64,000 nt of DNA from Sneathia vaginalis (lineage in GTDB: Bacteria > Fusobacteriota > Fusobacteriia > Fusobacteriales > Leptotrichiaceae). The number at the start of each line of letters is the position of its first letter. Position 1 is the stretch's first letter. Below, one piece after another: positions 22,019-29,970 of the stretch. Where the stretch lies: contig NZ_CP011280.1 in assembly GCF_000973085.1 (NCBI RefSeq), forward strand, positions 522,642-586,641, given 5' to 3'. Both the position numbers and the translations under genes were made by a program. The notes under the pieces are model-generated. The model was given only the letters and a program-made list of their open reading frames with translations. It searched no databases and was not told the origin of the DNA.

Positions 22019-22462
22019 TTACATTGTTTTAGCTAAATCACAAAACCTAAAATTACAATGAATGTAATTAATAGCTTTCTGAACATCATCATTGTTGTCA
22101 CAGTCCCTATATTCATACCCTAAAAAATATGTGGCAAATAGATTAGCTTGTGTTTCAAGTTTATCTGTCTTAAGCCCTAAGTTACTAAATGTTCGCATGT
22201 TCTCATCATGTAGCAATATATGTGCTAACTCATGAGCAATTACAAAGTCTTTATTGTTTTCGTTCACTACAGACGGATTTAAGAAGATATAAAAGGTATC
22301 ATACATCTTAAAATTGTAAGCATATACACTCTTATTTTCTTTCATATCTTCTATATACTCAATCTTAATATTATGTTCTCCATTATTGATTAATGCATTG
22401 ATATTACTATTATATTCATTTTTAAGTCTTAGTGTGTATTCAATTAATTCTGACATCTGCAT
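22019..22462 (-). CDS. ImmA/IrrE-type metallopeptidase
   Basis: A 147-residue zinc peptidase of the ImmA/IrrE family, with the metal motif in FVIAHELAHILLHD (HExxH, near 78). In ICEBs1 the related ImmA cleaves the element's repressor to cause induction. Here the gene lies 6 bp after the repressor gene, so it probably acts on that protein; this target is an inference from position. The C-terminal part has a short Cys-containing tail (CNFRFCDL). Confidence 0.85.
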   Translation of the reverse strand: MQMSELIEYTLRLKNEYNSNINALINNGEHNIKIEYIEDMKENKSVYAYNFKMYDTFYIFLNPSVVNENNKDFVIAHELAHILLHDENMRTFSNLGLKTDKLETQANLFATYFLGYEYRDCDNNDDVQKAINYIHCNFRFCDLAKTM

Positions 22463-22468
22463 ATTATA

Positions 22469-22876
22469 TCACTTCTTATTCTTCTTGTGGTATTCTTCTC
22501 TTGCTTGCAAGAATGCTTTAGTTATAGCGAGTTTTAATGCTTTTTCATCGTTTTCGCTTAAACCACCATTCTTCATGAACATTATATTATTCATATCAAG
22601 AAGAGATTTTAATTCTTTTTGTTCTTCTGAATTAAGAAAGCTAGTGTCAATAAAATAAGGGTCATTGTTGATTTTAGGCTTATTATCTTCTAGCAAGTCT
22701 GATATGTTAACACCTAAGGCTTGGGCGATAGTTTTTAATTTATCAAAAGGAATGTCGTTGTTTCCTTTTTCAATCTCAGTTATAGTGCTTCCGCTACGAT
22801 AGCCCACTTTTTTTGCAAGTTCTACTTGTGTCATTCCTAAAGATTTTCTAAATTTCTTTATTTTTTCGCCTAACAT
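22469..22876 (-). CDS. CI-type repressor with XRE helix-turn-helix
   Basis: A 135-residue repressor. Residues 4-60 form an XRE-type helix-turn-helix (GMTQVELAKKVGYRSGSTIT is the DNA-reading part), followed by a helical tail without an S24 peptidase domain. The missing self-cleavage domain fits removal by the ImmA-like protease encoded next. It is divergent from the early rightward genes, and a long palindrome that overlaps the early -35 box is the probable operator. Confidence 0.88.
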   Translation of the reverse strand: MLGEKIKKFRKSLGMTQVELAKKVGYRSGSTITEIEKGNNDIPFDKLKTIAQALGVNISDLLEDNKPKINNDPYFIDTSFLNSEEQKELKSLLDMNNIMFMKNGGLSENDEKALKLAITKAFLQAREEYHKKNKK

Positions 22877-22904
22877 AATATCACTCCATTCGTTCTTATA
22901 CTAG

Positions 22905-22933
22905 ATTTTACTATATTTTTAAAAGAAAATCAA
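22905..22933 (-). promoter_or_regulatory. Repressor promoter
   Basis: Read leftward, TTGATT (22933-22928) and TAAAAT (22910-22905) are 17 bp apart, 29 bases before the repressor ATG, in the 137-bp gap between the divergent modules. Confidence 0.55.
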
Positions 22934-22955
22934 AAAAAATAAAAAGAAATATAAA

Positions 22956-22978
22956 AAAACTCATTGACAATGAGTTTT
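22956..22978. promoter_or_regulatory. Palindromic operator of the lysogeny switch
   Basis: CTCATTGACAATGAG (22960-22974) is a perfect palindrome around one central base, and flanking AAAA/TTTT extends the symmetry to 23 bp. It covers the -35 box of the early promoter, so repressor binding would block it. Confidence 0.8.
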
Positions 22979-22992
22979 AAATATGGTATCCT
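22964..22992 (+). promoter_or_regulatory. Early rightward promoter
   Basis: Consensus TTGACA (22964-22969), 17-bp spacer, and TGGTATCCT with an extended -10. The start would be near 22999, just before an AGGGGGGAG SD. Confidence 0.75.
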
Positions 22993-23013
22993 TATATCAG
23001 AAAGGGGGGAGAG

Positions 23014-23163
23014 ATGAAAAAACAAAATAAAAAAGAGATGTCTGAATATGAAAGACAATCTCTTATACAACAAAAAAAATCAAATTATATTCAAATAATA
23101 GCACTAATTATTCATATGCTACTAGTGATATTACAGATTATAATTGCTAACTATAGAGCTTAA
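23014..23163 (+). CDS. Small membrane protein, first early gene
   Basis: A 49-residue product with a charged front (KKQNKKEMSEYERQSL) and one transmembrane helix (IIALIIHMLLVILQIIIA). AGGGGGGAG lies before the ATG. The stop lies within a hairpin (AACTATAGAGCT and AGCTCTGTAGTT) that has no T run. Function unknown; it is the first gene turned on from the early promoter. Confidence 0.65.
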   Translation: MKKQNKKEMSEYERQSLIQQKKSNYIQIIALIIHMLLVILQIIIANYRA

Positions 23164-23222
23164 AGCTCTGTAGTTAGATACATTATATATAATTTTAAAT
23201 GAAAAGTAAAGGAGTGAATAAA

Positions 23223-23330
23223 ATGAAAATATTGATTATATTAGTTGTTATAGTTTTAATTTTAAGTATATGGTGTATATATAAACTTTTAAAAATAAAT
23301 AAAAATATAGATGAATTATTGAAAAAGTAA
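23223..23330 (+). CDS. Tiny single-helix membrane peptide
   Basis: A 35-residue frame, M-K-I-L-I-I-L-V-V-I-V-L-I-L-S-I-W then a basic tail, with AAAGGAG upstream. One transmembrane helix with a cytoplasmic Lys-rich end. Function unknown. Confidence 0.5.
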   Translation: MKILIILVVIVLILSIWCIYKLLKINKNIDELLKK

Positions 23331-23414
23331 TAAATAGAAAGGAAGCTATGAAAAGTTTAATGTTTAATTAATACATCAAATATTTAAAAATGGTAAGAAG
23401 TAAAGGGGTGTAAA

Positions 23415-23519
23415 ATGCTAATAAAATCTATATTAATTATATCACATACAATTCAAATTATATTAGCAATATATGGAATAGTATTAATACATCAAATGTT
23501 TAAAAATATTAAAAAGTAA
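23415..23519 (+). CDS. Tiny single-helix membrane peptide
   Basis: A 34-residue frame with one hydrophobic helix (SILIISHTIQIILAIYGIVL) and the end IHQMFKNIKK. AAAGGGGTG lies upstream. Its last 40 bases are nearly repeated at 23367-23410, where the copy lacks a reading frame, which suggests a duplication in which one gene decayed. Confidence 0.5.
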   Translation: MLIKSILIISHTIQIILAIYGIVLIHQMFKNIKK

Positions 23520-23529
23520 AGGAGTGAAA

Positions 23530-23715
23530 TTGTTGGAAGAAGATATTAATTATAATGAACAATATATAATTGAAAACCATGAAAATATACAGAAAACAAT
23601 AAACGAAACAATGAGGATACTAATTAAAAATAAAGTAGACTTAAACTTTAAGCGTTATTATTTAAGCCTACTAGAGCAAACAATTAATGATTATGAAACT
23701 TGGTTAGTTAAATAG
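23530..23715 (+). CDS. Small helical phage protein
   Basis: A product of about 61 residues, acidic and helical, without membrane segments (for example NYNEQYIIENHENIQKTINE). AAAGGAG precedes it; TTG at 23530 fits the spacing best, with GTG 23524 as an alternative. It ends 12 bp inside the oppositely directed next gene. Function unknown. Confidence 0.5.
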   Translation: MLEEDINYNEQYIIENHENIQKTINETMRILIKNKVDLNFKRYYLSLLEQTINDYETWLVK

Positions 23716-24120
23716 TTTCATAAATTCAACTGTTTCTTTTAAATTTTTACAAAATCTTTTAATTGTTGTATTACTTTCATAAAATAGCATACCATCTAAT
23801 GTTAGACGAGCATATTGATAAAACCTATATTTTTCAAAATATGTTTGATTTAATGCTTTTGAAACTATTATACCTTCAATATAATTAGCTTCAATAAGAT
23901 TATGCAAATATAGACCTAGTTCATGCTCAGTTATGTTTAAAGATTTTAAATCAAAATTAATAGGTTGTTTATTTTTGTAACCATTATCTATGATTTTTAA
24001 AATTTTGTAAATATTCGTGGCATGTCTATCAAAATAAATTTTACTCCATGAATAAAAAATATTAGCAAGTAATACAAAAATAAATGGAGCACAAATATTT
24101 AAAAGTATAAATTGCAACAT
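23704..24120 (-). CDS. Membrane-anchored YjcQ/DUF2513-like protein
   Basis: A 138-residue protein with an N-terminal transmembrane helix (LLNICAPFIFVLLANIFY) and a winged-helix-like domain (about 40-115) with INFDLKSLNITEHELGLYLH and ARLTLDGMLFYES, as in phage YjcQ-type proteins. It is on the leftward strand in the middle of rightward early genes, which suggests expression in the lysogen or capture as an extra gene. Role unknown; phage exclusion at the membrane is a guess. Confidence 0.6.
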   Translation of the reverse strand: MLQFILLNICAPFIFVLLANIFYSWSKIYFDRHATNIYKILKIIDNGYKNKQPINFDLKSLNITEHELGLYLHNLIEANYIEGIIVSKALNQTYFEKYRFYQYARLTLDGMLFYESNTTIKRFCKNLKETVEFMKLFN

Positions 24121-24183
24121 ACTATATTACACCTCCTAACTTGTAAAGTTAGTAAATTATATCATAAAAAGAAAGGAGAAAGA

Positions 24184-24402
24184 ATGAAGTACAAATACCA
24201 AAACCTTAAAGACACTATAAAAGAAAAGGGCTATATGCTTGAATATATAGCAAGAGAATTAGGTATATCGCCTATAACATTAAATTCAAAGATAAAAGGA
24301 ACTTGCCCTTTTAAACTGCCAGAAATGTATAAGATTATAGACACATTAGATTTAAAAAAAGAAGATATTTTAAATATTTTTTTTGAAATTAAATCTCACT
24401 AA
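24184..24402 (+). CDS. Small helix-turn-helix regulator
   Basis: A 72-residue DNA-binding protein of the phage Cro/DUF739 type: LKDTIKEKGYMLEYIARELG then ISPITLNSKIKG as the recognition helix. I start it at ATG 24184, after AAAGGAGAAAG, not at the longer frame from 24112. It is the likely antagonist of the CI-type repressor or a regulator of later early genes. Confidence 0.75.
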   Translation: MKYKYQNLKDTIKEKGYMLEYIARELGISPITLNSKIKGTCPFKLPEMYKIIDTLDLKKEDILNIFFEIKSH

Positions 24403-24423
24403 AAATGAGGAAAGGGAAACTAA

Positions 24424-24666
24424 ATGGAATTAAATATATTTGAAGTTATAGGTTTAATTATAGTAATTCTAATATTATTTATGTTTTTACTGCATGTAGT
24501 AGGTTATTTAAGTGAATTAATATGTAATGCTATAGAAAGAGCATTTAATATATTTCTGGATACTAAATGCTTTTATATGACTTTCGTTTTATTGTTATTA
24601 GCGTTTTGTATATTAATTTTAGTAACATGTGCATTTATAACCGATACTTACACCATTACTTTATAA
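24424..24666 (+). CDS. Two-helix membrane protein
   Basis: An 80-residue hydrophobic protein with two transmembrane segments (IGLIIVILILFMFLLHVVGY and MTFVLLLLAFCILILVTCAF) split by a short charged loop. SD GGAAAGGGAAAC lies upstream. Function unknown. Confidence 0.6.
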   Translation: MELNIFEVIGLIIVILILFMFLLHVVGYLSELICNAIERAFNIFLDTKCFYMTFVLLLLAFCILILVTCAFITDTYTITL

Positions 24667-24722
24667 CTATCTTTTTTTAATTTAATTGTACCATAAAAAA
24701 AGGAAAATAAAGGAGAAGAAAA

Positions 24723-25484
24723 ATGAAAGAAATAATCGAAAAAAGAAACAAAGACGCAATAACAAGCTTAGAACTTGTAGAACAAATTAACTTATTTAGA
24801 AGTAAAGATGGAAGTAAAGCAGTATTAAGACATGATACTTTATTAGACATTATAAGAGATGAGTTTTCAGAAGAAATCTCACTCCAAAAAATTCTGGAGT
24901 CAAAATATAAGAATGAGAGAGGTAGAGAATATCCAATGTTCATTCTAACATTCAGTCAAGCAAAACAAGTGCTAGTAAGAGAAAGTAAAGCAGTTAGAAA
25001 AGCAGTTATTAAATATTTAGAAGAACTAGAAAAACAATTAGAAATAAAAACATATAGCTTGCCACAAAACTACGCAGAAGCATTAAGAGAATTGCTGACA
25101 CAAGTTGAAAGCAACCAAAAATTAATTAACAAAATAGAAGAGGATAAACCAAAAGTAATATTTGCCGAAGCGTTGGAAGTATCAAAAACAAGCATTTTAA
25201 TTGGGGAATTAGCAAAAATAATGAAACAAAACGGTATAAATACAGGTGGAAAAAGGTTATTTGAATGGTTAAGAGAACATTCTTATCTTGGGACTAGAGG
25301 AGAAAACTATAATATGCCTACACAAAAATCAATGGATTTAGAACTCATGGAAATCAAAAAGTCTACATCTGTAAATCCAGATGGGAGCATTAGAACAAAC
25401 ACAACACCTAAAATTACAGGCAAAGGTCAAACATATTTTATAAATAAATTTTTAGATAAAAATAAAGGAGAATTAAAATGCTAA
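24723..25484 (+). CDS. Phage antirepressor with KilAC domain
   Basis: A 253-residue protein: an N-terminal Rha-like region (about 1-110, ending RESKAVRKAVIKYLEELEKQ) and a C-terminal KilAC domain (about 145-250) with KVIFAEALEVSKTSILIGEL and GGKRLFEWLREHSYL. Antirepressors of this kind bind DNA or the repressor and push the phage to lytic growth. AAAGGAG lies upstream. The next gene overlaps its end by 7 bp. Confidence 0.9.
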   Translation: MKEIIEKRNKDAITSLELVEQINLFRSKDGSKAVLRHDTLLDIIRDEFSEEISLQKILESKYKNERGREYPMFILTFSQAKQVLVRESKAVRKAVIKYLEELEKQLEIKTYSLPQNYAEALRELLTQVESNQKLINKIEEDKPKVIFAEALEVSKTSILIGELAKIMKQNGINTGGKRLFEWLREHSYLGTRGENYNMPTQKSMDLELMEIKKSTSVNPDGSIRTNTTPKITGKGQTYFINKFLDKNKGELKC

Positions 25485-25723
25485 GCACAAGAAAAGAAAT
25501 AAAATATAAGGTTGTAGATGGCAAGAAATACCTAGAAGATGAATTTATAAATATTAACTTCATTATGGAAGATTTAGATTGTAGTACAGGTAAAGCATAC
25601 GAGATTATAAAGAAAGCAAACAAACTATTTTTAGAAGAGAATAAAATTAGATTTATTATGAGAGGTAGAACAACCTTAAGATATTATTATAAGTTAAATG
25701 GATTAAGTGGACAATTTATTTAA
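25478..25723 (+). CDS. Small excisionase-like HTH protein
   Basis: An 81-residue basic protein. The second half (MEDLDCSTGKAYEIIKKANK, then a basic FIMRGRTTLRYYY) is like winged-helix excisionase/regulator proteins of low-GC phages. It could direct excision of the prophage and so repair of cas12a, but a regulator role is equally possible. Overlaps the antirepressor gene. Confidence 0.6.
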   Translation: MLSTRKEIKYKVVDGKKYLEDEFININFIMEDLDCSTGKAYEIIKKANKLFLEENKIRFIMRGRTTLRYYYKLNGLSGQFI

Positions 25724-25738
25724 AAAAAGGAGAAAATT

Positions 25739-26191
25739 ATGAAAATGGGTAAAATTATGGAAACATTTAAATTTGAAAATAAAGAAGTAAGAATAAAAAT
25801 ACTAGATAATGAGATTTGGTTTGTTGCTGCAGATATTACAGACATTCTCGGATATGATTTTCCTAGTAAAGCTATCAGAAATCATGTAGATGATGAGGAT
25901 AAAATATTAGACCAAAAAATTGATTTGATAAATGAAAGTGGATTATACAATTTAATTTTCGCAAGTAAGTTAGTGATAGCTATGAAATTCAAAAAATGGA
26001 TAATATCAGAAGTTCTATCAAAATTTAGGAATTACGGGAATGAGGAAACATACAAACAAACCCAAATAGATGGTTTAATTTCTGAGTATTACGCTCACTA
26101 TGTGGAATATTTAAAAAAAGACATAGATGAAAAAAATAAATTAATTAATGAAAGTTATGAAATTATAAAAGGAATTAAAAATACATATTAA
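25739..26191 (+). CDS. BRO-N family antirepressor-like protein
   Basis: A 150-residue protein whose first 95 residues are a BRO-N domain: FKFENKEVRIKILDNEIWFV, then AADITDILGYDFPSKAIRNH. The usual C-terminal antirepressor domain is replaced by a short coiled coil (about 100-145). It may tune the lysogeny decision with the KilAC protein. AAGGAG lies upstream. Confidence 0.75.
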   Translation: MKMGKIMETFKFENKEVRIKILDNEIWFVAADITDILGYDFPSKAIRNHVDDEDKILDQKIDLINESGLYNLIFASKLVIAMKFKKWIISEVLSKFRNYGNEETYKQTQIDGLISEYYAHYVEYLKKDIDEKNKLINESYEIIKGIKNTY

Positions 26192-26231
26192 CAAACCTAG
26201 TTAAAATTTATGTTTTATGGAGGAGAAAATT

Positions 26232-26450
26232 ATGAAAAAAAATAAATGTATAGACATAGATAAATTAATTATTAGAATACTAAGTTTAGCTTTATTTGTA
26301 GCAATAGTAATTTATATGAAGAATGACCCAGAAACTATACCAGCAAACGCTAAAGATTACATAACAGATAGAGGATTTATAGGCTTTGTGGGAATGTCAA
26401 TATTACTATTAATTAACATAACTAAAAGACATCTATATATAGAATTGTAA
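26232..26450 (+). CDS. Two-helix small membrane protein
   Basis: A 72-residue protein with two hydrophobic segments (IIRILSLALFVAIVIYM and GFIGFVGMSILLLINI). GGAGGAG at 26219-26225 fixes ATG 26232. Function unknown; it precedes the recombination genes. Confidence 0.6.
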   Translation: MKKNKCIDIDKLIIRILSLALFVAIVIYMKNDPETIPANAKDYITDRGFIGFVGMSILLLINITKRHLYIEL

Positions 26451-26462
26451 GAGGTGAAAAGA

Positions 26463-27479
26463 ATGATAATAGCATTAGACAAAGAAGAGTTGAAAGAAAT
26501 ATTACCAAATAAAGAAGTTGAAACATTGGACTTTGTTAGCCAAGAAGATTGGCACAAGCTAAGAAGTAAGGGCATTGGTGGTTCGGATATAGGGGCTATT
26601 CTAGGAGTTAACAAGTATAGAAGCTTAGTTGATGTATACCTAGACAAAATAGAAGGCAAAAAAGTTGAAGACAATAACGCTATGTTTTGGGGTAGAGTAC
26701 TAGAACCTATTATAAGAGCAGAGTTTCAAAAAAAACATAGTGAAGAGTATCAAACATATTTAGTACCTTATTCTCTTAAATATGGAGTGCTAAGGGCTAA
26801 TGTTGACGGATTAATATATAACAATCAAACACAAAAATGGGGTGTGTTAGAAATTAAAACGGCTAATCAGTTCACTACTAAAGAATGGGGTGACGGAGTT
26901 GTACCTCAAAGTTATTATGCACAGGTTATGCACTATTTAACAGTTACAGGCTTAGACTATGCGATTATAGTTGTATTAATAGGTAGAAGTGATTATAGGG
27001 AATTTTATATCGAAAGAAACGAAGATGAAGTGAAAGCTATAAAAGAAGTTGCCGAGGATTTCTGGGATACCTATATAATACCTCAAAAAATACCTGCACC
27101 AGATGGTTCAGATAGCTATTCAGAATATCAAAAAGAACTATTAGCTAAGTATGAAACATTTAGCAATAGAGTTGAATTAGACGATGATATGAATAAATTA
27201 TTAGACGAATCAGAAGAGAAAAAGCAACAAATAAAAGAGCTTGAAAAAGAAGTAAAAGAAACAGAACAAAAGATAATGAATATAATTATCGACAACCAAG
27301 CAGACCTTGCAGAGAGTGAAAGATACAAAGTTAAGCTTGTAACTCAAAACAGAACAAAGGTTGACCCAAAGTTCAAAACAGAGCAAAAAGAATTAATAAA
27401 CAAATATAAAGAAATTGAAGAAAAATATAGAATAAAATACAAAACTAATTTCTTAAAAATTTCAATGATAGGAGAATAA
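26463..27479 (+). CDS. YqaJ-type viral recombination exonuclease
   Basis: A 338-residue lambda-exonuclease-fold nuclease that resects double-stranded DNA ends to feed the annealing protein. Residues 20-200 hold the YqaJ domain: SKGIGGSDIGAILGVNKYRS, GRVLEPIIR, the Asp of RANVDGLI and E-x-K in GVLEIKTAN, with the Gln of YYAQVMHYL after it. The C-terminal 110 residues are a coiled coil. I chose ATG 26463, as GAGGTG is close upstream, over GTG 26454. It is paired with RecT next to it. Confidence 0.9.
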   Translation: MIIALDKEELKEILPNKEVETLDFVSQEDWHKLRSKGIGGSDIGAILGVNKYRSLVDVYLDKIEGKKVEDNNAMFWGRVLEPIIRAEFQKKHSEEYQTYLVPYSLKYGVLRANVDGLIYNNQTQKWGVLEIKTANQFTTKEWGDGVVPQSYYAQVMHYLTVTGLDYAIIVVLIGRSDYREFYIERNEDEVKAIKEVAEDFWDTYIIPQKIPAPDGSDSYSEYQKELLAKYETFSNRVELDDDMNKLLDESEEKKQQIKELEKEVKETEQKIMNIIIDNQADLAESERYKVKLVTQNRTKVDPKFKTEQKELINKYKEIEEKYRIKYKTNFLKISMIGE

Positions 27480-27482
27480 AAA

Positions 27483-28343
27483 ATGGAAAAAGCCAAAAAT
27501 AGCTTATTAGCTAAAAAAGAAAACACAGTAGCAACTGCTAAAAAGCCTAGAACAGTTGTAGACCTAGTACAATCAATGCAAAAACAATTTGAGATTGCAT
27601 TGCCTAAACACATAAATTCAGAAAGATTTGTCAGAATTGCTATAACATCAATCAGACAAAATCCAAAATTGGCTAAATGTAGCCAAGAAAGTTTGTTAGG
27701 TGCATTGATGACCTCAGCACAATTAGGTCTTGAACCTGGAATACTAGGTCAAGCATATTTAATACCTTATGGGAACAATGTACAGTTTCAAATTGGGTAT
27801 AAGGGTATGATTGAACTTCTAAGACGAAGTGGACAATTAAGCGACATATATGCGTGTGAAATTCGTAAAAATGATGACTTTCAAATTACTTTAGGACTTC
27901 ACAGAGATATTAAACACAACATTAACTTTAATGAAGACAGAGGAGAGGTAGTAGGTTATTATGCAGTAGCAGTATTAAAAGATGGTGCAAATTCTTTTGA
28001 ATTTATGACTAAAAAGCAAGTAGAAGAGCATAGAAAAAAATTCAGTAAGGCAGGTAATAACTCACCTTGGGAAACTGATTTTGACGAAATGGCTAAAAAA
28101 ACAGTTATCAAGAAGTTACTAAAGTATCTTCCTGTGTCTGTAGAATGGCTAGAGAACGTTTCTAAAGATGAAAAGGTATTAACAGTAGCCACACCATCAC
28201 AAAATTCAAATATGGACGATTTAGAGCCTGTAGAATTAATTTCAGAAGAAACCACAGAAGATAATTCAGATAATATTCAAACTGTAGATTGGTCAACAGG
28301 AGAAGTAATTGAAGATGGAAAAGAGGTGGAAAAGAGTGAATAA
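27483..28343 (+). CDS. recT: RecT-family single-strand annealing protein
   Basis: A 286-residue homologue of Rac-prophage RecT, which coats and anneals single-stranded DNA. Family patterns: VRIAITSIRQNPKLAKCS, GALMTSAQLGLEPGILGQAY and QIGYKGMIELLRRSGQL (about 55-120). The last 60 residues are acidic and variable. It starts 4 bp after the exonuclease stop, and the SSB gene overlaps its end, so the three are one recombination unit. Confidence 0.95.
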   Translation: MEKAKNSLLAKKENTVATAKKPRTVVDLVQSMQKQFEIALPKHINSERFVRIAITSIRQNPKLAKCSQESLLGALMTSAQLGLEPGILGQAYLIPYGNNVQFQIGYKGMIELLRRSGQLSDIYACEIRKNDDFQITLGLHRDIKHNINFNEDRGEVVGYYAVAVLKDGANSFEFMTKKQVEEHRKKFSKAGNNSPWETDFDEMAKKTVIKKLLKYLPVSVEWLENVSKDEKVLTVATPSQNSNMDDLEPVELISEETTEDNSDNIQTVDWSTGEVIEDGKEVEKSE

Positions 28344-28713
28344 TGTAACTTTAATGGGTAGATTAACAAGAGACCCAGAACTAAAAAGAACAAGTAAAGA
28401 TAATTCTTATTGTAACTTCACACTAGCAGTTAACAGACCTAAGGTTAAGGATAATCCACAAGAAGCAGACTTCATACCATGTGTTGCATGGAACAAAACA
28501 GCAGAGATTATTGAATCATGGTTACAAAAAGGCGACAGGTTAATAGTAATGGGTAGGCTTAATGTGACAAAGAATGATGATAAATACTACACGAACGTAA
28601 TCGTAGAAAAAATTAATTTTATTGACACTATAAGAACAAGCAAAGAGAAGAAATCAGAAACATGGACAGAACCAATAGAAGATGATGGGCTTGATGAAGG
28701 CTTTCCATTTTAA
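28336..28713 (+). CDS. ssb: Single-stranded DNA-binding protein
   Basis: A 125-residue OB-fold SSB: NNVTLMGRLTRDPELKRTSK at the front, FIPCVAWNKTAEI near 55, and the acidic tip DDGLDEGFPF, the kind of tail that binds partner proteins. I use GTG at 28336, after GAGGTGG, inside the end of recT; the open frame extends further upstream but lacks family similarity there. Confidence 0.93.
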   Translation: MNNVTLMGRLTRDPELKRTSKDNSYCNFTLAVNRPKVKDNPQEADFIPCVAWNKTAEIIESWLQKGDRLIVMGRLNVTKNDDKYYTNVIVEKINFIDTIRTSKEKKSETWTEPIEDDGLDEGFPF

Positions 28714-28738
28714 CTAACTTGAAAGGAGTTGACTTTAG

Positions 28739-29047
28739 GTGCTTGATAATAATAAGCAAGAACCCTTTTACCAAGTGCCTAAAGCATTTGGGAACTTGTT
28801 AGAAGAAGGCAAAATGTCTTTAATAGATATTTGGATTTATACCATTATGTACGATACATACAAAATAACAACTTTAAGAGATAAACAAGGGAATAAGTAC
28901 ATAAAAATTAGCTATGAAACTTTAATGAAAAAATTAAATATTAATAGCAAAAAAACTATAAGTAGGAGCATTAAAAATTTGGTGAATTTAGGATTTATTA
29001 AAGTCGAAATTAATAAAGGTAAATCCACAAAATATTTTATAAAGTAG
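28739..29047 (+). CDS. Replication initiator-like winged-helix protein
   Basis: A 102-residue protein resembling the N-terminal domain of RepA-type initiators: EPFYQVPKAFGNLLEEGKMS, LIDIWIYTIMYDTYKI and SYETLMKKLNINSKKTISR, which reads as a helix-turn-helix. The stop codon TAG touches the first of three iterons, so this protein is the best candidate to bind them. GTG start; GAAAGGAG lies 10 bases upstream. Confidence 0.75.
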   Translation: MLDNNKQEPFYQVPKAFGNLLEEGKMSLIDIWIYTIMYDTYKITTLRDKQGNKYIKISYETLMKKLNINSKKTISRSIKNLVNLGFIKVEINKGKSTKYFIK

Positions 29048-29107
29048 TTCCTTTAGGGAACAACCGCTAGTTCCTTTAGGGAACAGGTAGTAGTTCCTTT
29101 AGGGAAC
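29047..29107. repeat. Three iterons, 23-bp period
   Basis: GTTCCTTTAGGGAAC occurs exactly three times, at 29047-29061, 29070-29084 and 29093-29107. Starts are 23 bp apart, about two helical turns, so all copies face one side of the helix. Each copy has an inverted core GTTCC/GGAAC. This is the form of an initiator-binding array at an origin. Confidence 0.85.
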
Positions 29108-29280
29108 TATAATAAGAATATAATTAATAATAATATATTTAATAAGAACTAAGACTAAACACATATATATTTTTAAAGGGAGAGAGTAAGTCTATATATA
29201 AGTGTACTTAGTATAGAATATATATATTATATAAGTGCTTAATTATACTTAGAGAATATATTATATAGGGATTTTCCCTC
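29108..29280. other. AT-rich probable unwinding region of the phage origin
   Basis: A gene-free stretch of 173 bp made almost only of A and T, with two imperfect copies of a TACTTAG...GAATATA...TTATATA block (from about 29207 and 29249), ending in a CCCTCCCCCC tract at 29276-29285. Next to the iterons it fits a DNA-unwinding element. I infer function from position and composition. Confidence 0.6.
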
Positions 29281-29310
29281 CCCCCTTAAAAACACAAAAA
29301 GGAGACAAAA

Positions 29311-29970
29311 TTGTTAGAAAGAAAAGACTATGAAGAGTGTATAAAATTCTTAGAAATCAATTTCAATAAAAAATACACAACCCAACAAAAAGATATGATG
29401 TACCTAGTGTTTAGTAAGCTAGATAAAAAAACATTTACAAATTGCATAATTAAGACATTAGAAACACATATATTTAATACACTACCTAATGTAGCAGATA
29501 TATACCAACACACACAAACAACAGAAAGTACTAAAAATTTAATATCACTTAAAGTTCAAAACTACATACAAAAAATGGCAACTAAGAGTTCATACAATGT
29601 AGCTTGTGATATGCCCATAGTTCATGCAGTCATTGAAGAACTAGGAGGACTTGAGTATTTAGGGTGCACCACCTTAGAAAACTTAGATATCATCTTAAAT
29701 ACCAAAGTTGAAAAATTAGTTAAAGCCTTAGCTGATAGTAAGCTATACAACTTAAAGCTGATACTAGGCAAAGGTGAAACAGATGAATTATATATCTATG
29801 GAGACAAGGAGAAAACTAAAAATTGGATAAGTAGCTATTTAGCTAAGAACACAGATTTAATCGAAAGTCAAAAGCAAGTAATTAAATTGCTAAATAAAAA
29901 CAACATGCTAGAAGATAGAGTGCTTCAACTAGAGAACACTATCAAACTTTTAGGAGGTGGTGAAAATTAA
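29311..29970 (+). CDS. Probable replication helper protein
   Basis: A 219-residue helical protein. The first 65 residues (KFLEINFNKKYTTQQKDMMY) resemble phage loader/G39P-type N-terminal domains; the middle has MPIVHAVIEELGGLEYL, seen in phage replication proteins; the end is a leucine-zipper-like coil. A helicase-loader or replisome-organiser role follows from position after the origin and before RusA. TTG start, with AAAAAGGAG upstream. Confidence 0.6.
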   Translation: MLERKDYEECIKFLEINFNKKYTTQQKDMMYLVFSKLDKKTFTNCIIKTLETHIFNTLPNVADIYQHTQTTESTKNLISLKVQNYIQKMATKSSYNVACDMPIVHAVIEELGGLEYLGCTTLENLDIILNTKVEKLVKALADSKLYNLKLILGKGETDELYIYGDKEKTKNWISSYLAKNTDLIESQKQVIKLLNKNNMLEDRVLQLENTIKLLGGGEN

